A DNA stretch of 64,000 nucleotides from contig JAODTK010000100.1 in the NCBI GenBank assembly GCA_026419785.1, forward strand, positions 496,001 to 560,000. The letters are read 5' to 3'. Every line of letters begins with the position of its first letter. Within the stretch, counting starts at the first letter, position 1. Both the position numbers and the translations under genes were made by a program. This document shows, piece after piece, positions 49,279-59,000 of the stretch. The DNA is from Sclerodactyla briareus. Taxonomy: Eukaryota > Echinodermata > Holothuroidea > Dendrochirotida > Sclerodactylidae. The notes below the pieces were generated by a model. That model ran no database searches and was not told the origin of the DNA. It saw only the letters and a program-made list of their open reading frames with translations.

Positions 49279-51230
49279 CCCATGTTGAGACATTCGAAAT
49301 TATGGGGGATCATTTCATGTCGATCCAGTAAGACATCTGGCCAAGTGTTTAAAAGTGGTTAATCCGGCAACCAGTTTTCAAACCATAGTCAAATATGTGC
49401 CTGTCAACACCAGATAGATAGGCACTTGGAAGAAGAGAGTATTGATGGACTAAAACCCAACATTTCTGCTGGGGTACAGGGTACATGGCCTCACTTTTTG
49501 CTCAATAGCGAAAATTAATGGCCACAAATGTTGTGCCCTCCCACGCTTTCAAGAAGCTTCCTGACCCTTGCGGTCTTCGTCCTCCCAACCTACCTAACTC
49601 TCACTGCTTCACACACCACCACAGTAATCACACTCAATTAGGGCTTGTCTAATAAATAGTAATAAAAAGGTAATAATACCTAATTGTCAGTCCTGCCTGT
49701 AAAGTAATTTACATCCTGGAAGGGTGCTTAGAGAGAAGTGCAGTTAACTTTGAATGTAACAATCAGGAAATCAGTAGACTGAGTGCACACAGAGAATAAA
49801 TGGATTACACACTCTCAGTCCTCTGAGCATGAATGTCTGACAGGCAGTCAAAAGTTTATTGTGTGTGTACGGCTCACAGTTTCCCACACACAACTTAAGA
49901 GATTAATCCTTTGGGGCTTGGGCCAGACACAATGTGACCCGCCAAACTAAGGGCCTCAGTATAGTATACACACAAATGCAGGCAGTGGTTGAAGAGGATT
50001 GTGGCCCAGCATACGGTGTTCTAATTGAATTCAGGTGCATTTCTGGTGGTGCTTCTGCTGGAAAAACTAGTCAAATGGGAAATTTGAAGATCTATCACCA
50101 TTTTCATTATTGTAAAGCAACCAAACTTGCATCCGACAGGAGTAGATATAATATTAGGCTATGGAAAATCGCCAGTTTGTCCTCCCCACCCCCCTCGCAC
50201 CCTCCCATTGATATCCATGGTCCCTAATCCCAATTTGCACCTACTTTGAGAAAAATGCCACGGGAATTAATGTGGAATAAACACTAAATGAGAGGGAAAG
50301 AACACAAGAAGAGACGTTTCTGCCTTGCATTAGGAATTGTCAATAAATGCAGTGATGCAGGCTTCAAATAGGGCTACATTTTTCAAGGTTCATAGCTGCC
50401 TATGAACCTGGGGGGTGGGAGGGGGGTGGCGTGCAAGACCAAAATTGCAAACCCACCGTAGCATCACCAATACTGATCAGGAGGTAAATAAAGGTGTCAT
50501 GGTGTAGATAGTTAAAACTCAAACATATCAGGAATAATAAATAAAATGAAAATTCAGAATTTGTACTGTCTAACTGGGGAAATATTGGTTTGCTAGTCCA
50601 AAACTTAAACATATCAGGAAAAAAATAAAATGGACAATCAAGAATTTTACTGTCTTCACTGGGGGAAAATAATTTGTTTGGTTGGGCTATATGCGTTGTT
50701 CTCACTGTTTACAATGAATTGTGCAGAGATATTAAGGATTGCCTATGGTGGACCTGGAATGACTTTGACCTGATAGACACAAATTACCAATGGGTAATCT
50801 TAATCATGGGTACAATCCAACACTTAATTTGAAATCATCGGATATTTGCATTCATTCGACATCATGCTGACGAGCAGATGTCAATTGCCAAATTTATCCA
50901 CAATTCACTGTGTTTAGCTGCTCCTTGACCTTCCACATTTCATTGAGTTAGCTTGTGATACGAGTACGTAGTATGGTAGTGTCATTGCCTTTTTGTTGTC
51001 AACAAGGACGCATCGGGCCAAACAACAAAAAAAACATGCAAATCACCAGTCAAAAGGTTTCAAGAGGTCAAAAAAGGTCAAAAGGTTAAATGAGGACAAA
51101 GTCGGTCACCAGATGTATTATTTTACCCAGACGAACGAAACTTTCAATTACGACAGTCCTCCAAAATGTTCGTTGCCGAGATATATGACGATGCCTGTGG
51201 TGTCTGAATGACTTGACACGGCACAAAACT
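49279..51230. other. No recognised gene
   Basis: Contains two related short blocks at 50,515-50,560 and 50,595-50,645 (AACTCAAACATATCAGGAA / AACTTAAACATATCAGGAA), an ~80 bp tandem duplication. AGGTCA-like words occur at 51,060-51,085. No gene-like frame. Confidence 0.5.
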
Positions 51231-51545
51231 AATAGGGTTCTCCTCACCATACATGCTCCCCACATACTACAAATTTGAACTGAGATACTCGCGGTCGTTT
51301 AGGATCGTGCTGACAAGCTTTTTGAACTTTGCCCTCTCTGGACCTGAAATGAACTTGAAGAGCACCAAAAAACAATAGGGGTCATCCCCATCTGGCAACC
51401 CACATACCTAATTTGAACCTGGATACAGTTTGTGTATGTTAGATATCGTGCTGACAAAGGGGTGGTCACACACACCACACACACACACGACACACATATG
51501 CATACGCACGGTGCATGACTGCATAACTTCCTGTTGCCTGCGCAC
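51231..51545 (+). repeat. Dispersed repeat family C, second copy
   Basis: Repeats TACTACAAATTTGAAC, ATCGTGCTGACAAGCTT, AACAATAGGGGTCATCC, ACATACCTAATTTGAAC, TATCGTGCTGACAAA and the CA-rich block ending CGCACGGTGCATGACTGCAT, as at 23.9-24.4 kb. Confidence 0.8.
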
Positions 51546-51744
51546 GGAAATCAAAAAGGACATGAAGTTCTGGAAAAAGATCCTGAGAAGAGCTATGGCA
51601 AAAGGTTTCCACCTTAATTGGCGATGGTTGCGTCATCTAAGTATGCAGGAAACGTTTCAAGCACTACAAACTTCCGGGTGTGGAGCAACGTGGAAACGAG
51701 GAGACTTACTGGAAACCTTTCAAAATTCTGAAAGGATTTGATAA

Positions 51745-52065
51745 TATGAACACAGGGCCTCTTTCATCTGTCTGAAGGTTGGTGCCACAGAGATCCCAGA
51801 GGAAATGACTTAAAGCTGTTTAAACCCCGACTTACAAAAAGGAATTCAGTTCAGGAAGAACTTTTTCAGCCAAAGAGTCAAACCCGCCTGGAATGCATTA
51901 CCGAATGGTGCAGGTTGAAGCCACTCCGATCAGCAAATTCAAGAAAACTCGACCAGTGAGTTTTTAGTTTGCATTCAAAAACTTTTTTATGACACAATAG
52001 GGGACCAAAGGTTGGCCTAGTTTTCTAATCCCATAAATCCTTAAGGATGAGTAAGTAGTACGTAG
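51745..52065 (+). mobile_element. 3' end of a CR1-like LINE
   Basis: Gives LKLFKPRLTK, then VQEEFF, FSQRVKPAWNALPN, VEATPISKFKKTLDQ in slightly shifting frames. This is the standard C-terminus of CR1-type ORFs (GHSLKLFKxR...FFSQRVVxxWNSLP). The open frame just upstream at 51430-51741 (KKDMKFWKKILRRAM) may belong to the same or another element; I could not place it. Heavily 5' truncated. Confidence 0.8.
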
Positions 52066-53761
52066 CTTGGACCCCCCCCCTCGTTCTGTCATCGATGCCT
52101 CAAAACTTGTTAATGCACACCTGAATCTCAAACATACGCAGCTAGTGGCCTTGCACTGGGACTATGATGGAATGAAGATGAATTAGACACATACCTAGTA
52201 GAAAAAAAAAATACGATCCGTGTTCGCATAATGGAGAAAACTACTGAATCCGACGTAATAAAATAGTGAAAGTAAGGAGCAAGTCAGTTAATGATAACGT
52301 TTAGGCTAAAACGTCAATATTTACGAAGCTAGGCTAGGATAGTCGCTGATCGCGATGTATGCTTCGTAGGCCTACCATACATCACACATGTATACGTGAG
52401 GGAAACGGAACATACTCAAGCGCGAGTTAGCGACAGGCTAGGCGTGGACCCTAGGCTAGTTGGCCATAGTAGTGTCACCACGTCAATTTGTGCACCGTTC
52501 CTATACCTGCCACACTCAATAGTGGCCTAAGATGGTAGCCTAACTCGGCAAATGTGTTCAGCTCTGGGACTGTTTCCATTCTTGTTCTTAGTTAGGTCAA
52601 ACCTTCAATTTTGTAGTAGAAATTGAGTATCTTCTTGTATATACCCGTTGATATAACTTCATGAGAACTAGTCTGAATTTAGTGGCAGATCTGACTAGGG
52701 CTAGTGTAGCAGAAGAAATTTACTGTAGCACACTTCCCATTGAAGGTGACGAAATCTGTCACCTCATGACCTTAACTTCTCCCACGATTAAAAATCCCTT
52801 AATAAACTTCGAAAAATAATTCAAGAAACATCACTCACTATAAGTTGAAATTCATTAGTATTAAAGTTGATACTACAAGCCTACTTTTGACGTAATAATT
52901 GGGGAAAAAAATAACTTAACTATGAGGACCTGTTTTTTCAGATGTTCTTGTTTTTTGAAAATCAAAATATGAAAAATTATTAATTATATAAGAAAAACAA
53001 ATATTTGGGTAATCTGACTGCCAAAGACCAATATGGGGGATGAAAGTTCTGAACCTTTTCTTAAACAATAATTGGCTTTTGGTTATTTATTGAGATGCAA
53101 GCTTGTCAGAAGTTGAAACAGAAATTTGGTCGCTTAGCACTTAGCCTAAAAAAAGCCTAGGCCTGAGTTGGGAACGCAGGGTTTAGTACAGGTACTAAAG
53201 CCTGTAGCGCCGGCTAAATCCGACCCATTCGAATGTGCAAATTGAGGGGGGAGAGGACTGGGGTTCAAAATAAAATGACCAATTTTGGGTCTACCTACAG
53301 TTTCCTGAATTTTCACAGGATAGGCCCCGGTTGGGTATCAATTTGAAAGCGTGCGAAAGTGAGTCCAGTGGTGAATATTATTCTCTGGATCTGAGTCATA
53401 AAAAGAAATATCGCAGTTAGAGTGCTTGGTGCCAAATTGATGATGGAACCATGCTACATCAAATTGGAAGTGAGCCCACTTCCAGCAACACATATACATT
53501 GATCAAGCTAGCACACTTCCCATAAAATGTATGTGTTGCTGGGGGTGTAGAAGAGGGGTCCCATTTTTTACACCCACAATGAAGACACTGAATACACTGA
53601 TCTTTCCAACCTTTTTATAACTACTCCAGTGCTCGCTTGGCATTGTTAAAATTCTGGTACCAGTTGTGATCATCAAGGTCGTTTTCAATTGACATGTTTC
53701 TCTCTAACGGTATTTCTGGGGTTCAAAATTTCTGACTTCTTGTCTATTCCCCCAACCCTCT
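52066..53761. other. No recognised feature
   Basis: AT-rich, few open frames longer than 60 codons, no motif or repeat family recognised. The AGCCCACTTCCAGCAACACAT/TATGTGTTGCTGG words near 53,472 and 53,529 form a short inverted repeat. Confidence 0.5.
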
Positions 53762-54290
53762 ACATTATTTTGTTCAAAATGACAATCACATTTCGAGAGA
53801 TGCGTGGCAGTCAACATTTGGGTAGGGCACACAGATGAGTGCGGTGTCCAAATGTTGGGATGTCCTGTTCTTTCATTTTTTGCGTTCATTGTGACCCCTC
53901 CTGGATTCCTCCCACAACATATTTTCATCAGCCGAAATGACCACAATCGCACTTTCTGGGTGGGTGGCAGGTCAACATTTGCAGCGGGGCACATGTAAGG
54001 TGAGGTGTCCAAAATGCTGGAAATAAAATGTGTTTTTCCATTTCCGATGTTTCCAAATTTTTTTTTTTTTTTTTTGGGACCTTCCCCCCCCCCCTTCAAT
54101 ACACCATCCACATTATTAAGATGGAAGTGGAAAATTTGCAAACGTTTCTGAGACATGGGGGTCACAATGCGGGTGGGGAAAAAGTTTCCGGGATGTGGCA
54201 AAATGTTGGAAATGACCTGTTTTTTCCATTAATGTGGACAGTGGTTGTACAAATTTGATCAGAGTACCTTTGAGATCCATGTGAATCTGA
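53762..54290. repeat. Imperfect tandem repeat, about three units of 160-190 bp
   Basis: Related blocks recur: GTGGCAGTCAACATTTGGG / GTGGCAGGTCAACATTTGC, GTGTCCAAATGTTGGGATG / GTGTCCAAAATGCTGGAAA / GTGGCAAAATGTTGGAAAT, and TTTTTCCATT. The 165-codon minus-strand frame 53704-54201 spans these units and shows the repeat in its residues, so it is not a gene. Confidence 0.7.
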
Positions 54291-54779
54291 AGACCTTTTG
54301 ACTTCACAGCAGAGGTAGTTTGACCTCCTGATTCTAAAACCACCCATGACAAATCACTATGAACATCCTAACTGCACAAATTTCAAAATGATTTTTTTTT
54401 TAACTCGAATATCTTCCACGTACAAAGTCACAGGGGCCAATTTATGGTCCATTTTGAATCAGAAGGTCTCTTGAGATCTGAAAATGGCCATGCAAATATG
54501 ATTAGGCCCAAAACCTGTAAAGGTTAAATTTGAGGTCAAAGGTCCACAATGAGGGTCAACGATGGATCACAATGGCTGCATCCCTGACCTTGGCAGACAT
54601 TTGGTTTCATGTTAATGACAAAAACTAGTTTTTGACCCCTTAACTTGACCTGTGAGATGACCTTGGATGACTGACCGTTATGTTTGAATATGACCCTGTC
54701 TCCTCATTGCAACAGTCCCCTGAAGATTGCCCTTTTTACTATTTCAGATTTTGGCTCTCATTGACCTTTGTAACGTTGA
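54291..54779. other. Non-coding, TGACC-rich sequence
   Basis: Several TTTGACCTC/TTGACCCC words and a T9 run near 54,393, similar in style to the other dispersed TGACC-rich repeats here, but no clear unit. Confidence 0.4.
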
Positions 54780-54965
54780 CAGGCACAGGAAAATAGGGAT
54801 CAACTACACTACATGACTAACCTAACATGCTGAATATGAATTTGATACATCTTGCTTCCTTCGATATCGTCCCGGACAAATGTGTCACATAACACAACCC
54901 ACACACCACAATCGGACCACACACACATACTCGCGTGAACGCATGGATTCCTTTGCCGTTGCAAG
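54780..54965 (+). repeat. Dispersed repeat family C, diverged third copy
   Basis: AAAATAGGGATCAAC, ACCTAACATGCTGAATATGA, TTCGATATCGTCCCGGACAA, a CACA-rich block and GGATTCCTTTGCCG match the order of blocks at 24 and 51.3 kb. Confidence 0.6.
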
Positions 54966-55704
54966 GATAAAAATATCATGAATCTTGCGAAATTCCATGT
55001 GGTGCTTATAATTCGGGCATGATCTTATACTAGACTGAATACGGTATATAACTGATTTATTCTTCATCTTAATTTTAATAGCAGTGTGCCACCTTTGAGA
55101 AATGTTGCCATCAGTGTTCCTGATTTTTGAAGTTCTCTTTTTTTTTTCTCAATTGTTGTATTTCCGAGTTATGAGTAGATATGGAAACATAATCTGTGAA
55201 TTGTGTTTCTTAATAGTTTTTTTGGAACAGTTTTTTGGAAAACCTGGTGACCGAGATTAGGAGCAAAGACATAAGTTTGAATATATCACTGCGTATAGAT
55301 GTTCGGTATTCAAATTTTGGGTTGTGCTTTTGCTGTGGCACCACTTCCACTGTAACCGAGTCGGAATTGATGGGTCGTGTTAGAAATCTATGGAATCACA
55401 ACCTTTTCACTTAGAAGTGGCAAGCTCTATAATTTTACAGTCCAATTTGTTTCACAATATGAATGCAATTGAAGCCCTTTGAACTCACGATATCTACTCA
55501 ATTTTCTCCCCCCTACGGGGGGAACCAACACCGAGCTGTTACGTACGTTGGTTTTTGGTTCTTTGTTTTAACCTTCAAGCCTTATCCTCCAACAGTAACC
55601 CATGGCCACCTCCCGGCAGAAAATTCCAAGCTTATTTCAAAGTGTATGATTTATGAGTACCTATTGGTGTTAAATCGGGTTCATTTCTCCTTCCTCCTGT
55701 ATAG
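54966..55704. other. Upstream flank or intron of the epoxide hydrolase gene
   Basis: No coding exon recognised. It ends in a strong 3' splice site, TCTCCTTCCTCCTGTATAG at 55,686-55,704, so an upstream non-coding first exon and the promoter should lie further left. Confidence 0.5.
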
Positions 55705-56037
55705 CAACTATGGTTCACAATGGGCTGGAAACTGCAGCTGTTTCTAGTGGGGTCAGCAGTAGTCGTTGGTCTCTATCTGACTGGTTCGTCTTCTCCCCCG
55801 AGCCCCTGTCTCTGGACCCTGGAGAGGGCTGGTGGGCCGAGAAGAGAAGGGGTACGTCAAGGTCAACTACATCTATCAGACCCCCTTCCAGGTACTTCTC
55901 CAGGAAGCCCAGGAGGATTTGAAGGAACCGCTGCAGAAAACACTGTACTTTTTGAAGGCCTTGAAGGGACTTTGGGAGTACGGCATAAGGGCAGATGTGA
56001 TGCGGAACGTTGTCGACTACTGGTTGAATAATTATAG
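55705..56037 (+). CDS. EPHX1: Epoxide hydrolase, first coding exon
   Basis: Acceptor TCCTGTATAG just before 55,705; donor TATAG then GTGAGC after 56,037. The start is probably ATG 55,720 (MGWKLQLF), because it opens directly into a hydrophobic anchor of about 15 residues (LFLVGSAVVVGLYL); ATG 55,710 is in another frame and lacks one. The homologous reading then moves to a second frame for SPEPLSLDPGEGWWAEK, matching the family's LPLEDGWWG region, and to a third for GYVKVNYIYQTPF, then DVMRNVVDYWLNNY (family: NSNYLKKVISYWRNEF). So two frame changes are needed, near 55,790-55,805 and 55,840-55,855. The family usually has IRPF where this has YQTPF. Confidence 0.82.
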
Positions 56038-59000
56038 GTGAGCTCCATCCTGTTAAGTTCCATGGTCATGTGACAGTTTTTGTCGTCAACTGGCAGAGGT
56101 GGAGTAAAATTCCCCACCCCAAGATTTGGAGACTGGAGCAAGCAATGCATGCATGCCTTGTTGAGTTTCAAAGTCCTGTTCAACTCAGAAGAGTGGCATC
56201 CTGTTTAATGGATGGTAACCATATGGGTGAAGGGTGGGGAGAGTGTATAGGAAGGGTAGTGGAAAACCCACTCATAGACTCTAACACAGTGGTTCCCAAC
56301 CAGGGAAAATTTCCCCCAGGGGAAATTTCAAGATTCAGGGAAGAAAAAATGTAAACAAAGGTAATCATTTTGGCAGGATTTTTCCAGTTGTGCTTCTCTT
56401 GTTACAAACACTTACAATACATTGAACCTTTCCCCGCATCTCCCCCCCACCTATCAAAACCTTCATTATAATATTATTCATACGGGGAACGGCTTTCAAG
56501 CCTAAAGGCAAGGGGGAAATGGGGAGAAAAACGTTTGGGAACCACTGCTCTACAAAGTAAATGCTGCAATTTGCATATTGATATAGCAGAAAGTGAAATT
56601 ATGCTAGAAGGAAATTATTGAGTTCCTCCTTTCTATCTTGTTTTTAGCTCAAACCACTATGCTGTTGAGCTATTGCGATGCCCATGTCTTTCTATCTACC
56701 CTCCTATCTACCCTCCTATCTATCATTCTATCTATCCTCTGTAAACTTTGCCTTTTTGGCCCACAAAATGTTCATGTTTTGATGAATCTCGACCAACTTG
56801 GTCCCAATGTTCATTGGCATGGTCGGCTTGGCCACCTAAAGGTCAAGGTCACATGACATACAGGGGCACAATGGGCCAGTGGAAACCGCAACGCTACTTT
56901 CTTCTCCTACATAATTTTTGGTTGCACATGCTGTGGTTTTAGTCATTTTGATGGTCTAACAGCCGTCCATTCAGGGTGTTCAGGAATTTTTTATCCAAAG
57001 GTTTCCCATTTGGGCCTGGGCCAATTTGAAATTTCCACAATGGTACTTGAATGCATTTCCTTACAAGACTTCAATCACTTTCTTCGAAGTTTCATGTAAT
57101 TGTCCTTTGGTAGAGGCCATGGGGGTGTTCAGGAATTTGGCCTGGGGCCCCCCTTTGAGTCTTGTACGTGGCCCCATTGAGGAAATACTGTAAATCTTGT
57201 ATCTCCTACGAACTTTGGTGCACAGTGCTGAATGTTTCGGTCATAATGATGGTCTACGAGCCGTACACACCTTCGGGGTGTTCATGAATTCGGTCCAAGG
57301 TCCCATTGGGCCTGATGCCCATTTTATTGATTTTCACACAATGGTACTTGAAAGGCATCTCTTCCCCCAAGCTTTCCATTTATTCTGTTCACAGTCTGCA
57401 TTTAATGGACCTCAGGTAGAGGAGTGTCCCGGTTCTGGGGCTTGGGCCCCTTAGGACTTAGGACCTATGGCCCAGTTGGGCTGAAACACATTTTTAGAGA
57501 GAATTGCTGTGATCATATATCTCATATACTTTGCTGTTCAGTTCTATTTTATAATGTGGCCTGGGGACCCTACCAACATCGATCACTGGAAATAGGAATT
57601 TTCCCCCTACTGGATCTGGTCAAGGTGGTCCAGCTCTCACTGTGCTCTCCAACCAGCTCCTCGCTTACTGTACTGTAATAATGTATAACAGTCTACAGCT
57701 ACTAGCTATAGGCACCGGCACACTACTGTTTCCCACTACACCTGATTATTAAGTACAGTAGTGTTTAGACATCAATCTTTCCAAATAGAATACAAAAATA
57801 TGAATGCATCACTGAATTGGGCCGCCTTCAGGAGTAAGAATGAGTCTGAAGGTTTACTTACTATTCACGATGGCAAATTCTTTTAGGAAGTCCAGGTTGT
57901 TTTCTTTTTCCTACTCTTGTTAGGTGGGCTCAAAATAGTAGTATATTAGGCCTACCTATCATACTGTAACCCATAGTCGCTCAGTATCATACCTCATATT
58001 AAACACACAGAAATCATTTGACAGGTGACCGACTGTTACGTTGTTCCAGTATTACTCCTGTTACAGTTCCCGATATTGGTCCTGAGGTTCAAAATGAGAA
58101 GTAAGCATTAGAGCTTCACTAAGGCCGAGTAAGTTAGTGGTATTCTTTCATAGTATAGGCCTCAATTCAGAATCTGAACAGTCAATTCTTTTCTAACATA
58201 TTTCAGTATGTATAAATTGATTGTACATTCCTGAATATTTGTCCTGACCTCTGACAAGGCGTAGTTGAGCACAGTGACAAACAGATGCAGTTCAGGTAAT
58301 TTTGGGACATTTCATGCAAAATAGGCCTATGCCAAATGTTTCTTCTCCAGATTTGAATCAGATATGATCTTGACTGTGGTATTATTAGCTATATAACTTG
58401 ATTATATTAAAAACTGCCTCGATGTTGTAGTTTACAAATTCCAGGAGGTTCGGGGCATTTGGGTTGCCGAGTATAATTCATATGAGTAAGCTAGCGAGCA
58501 GAAAGTGAAAAGTCCCAGGCTTCTCCTAGCTAGCTACCTATGGGAGGTTGATTATGTCTTATATATACCTACAAACTCGGCCTTACTTCCCTGTTTATCA
58601 TGGTAGGTCGTGCTTCTAAGATTCGAAAAACAGCTTGAATTGAGTTAGAAAAATCTGATTTCAATTTAAAAAATTCCCGTGCAATTTTTAGCTCAACCAG
58701 CAGCTGGTTGAGCTATGGGAAGTTGCAGGCTATCTAATCATCTAATCATCTAATCATCATCTATCTATTATCTATCTATCTATGGCCTGCCTGCCTGCCC
58801 TGCCCTGCCCTGCCCGGCTGCCCCGACGCCGGCCCCGCCCGCCCGCCATGTCAAACAATTGCGTTTTTTTTTTGGCTCCAAACGGTCATTCTGCAATGAA
58901 TGCTGACAAACTTGAAACACATGGTTCATTGGCCCATGGGACAGGTTTGACCTGTGAGGTCAAAGTCAAATGCCATTAAACTTCCCACGTGGCCGTCAGC

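Noticed and set aside
53704-54201. 165-codon minus-strand open frame
   Set aside because: It runs through an imperfect tandem repeat and an A/T homopolymer (poly-Lys), and its residues repeat with the units.
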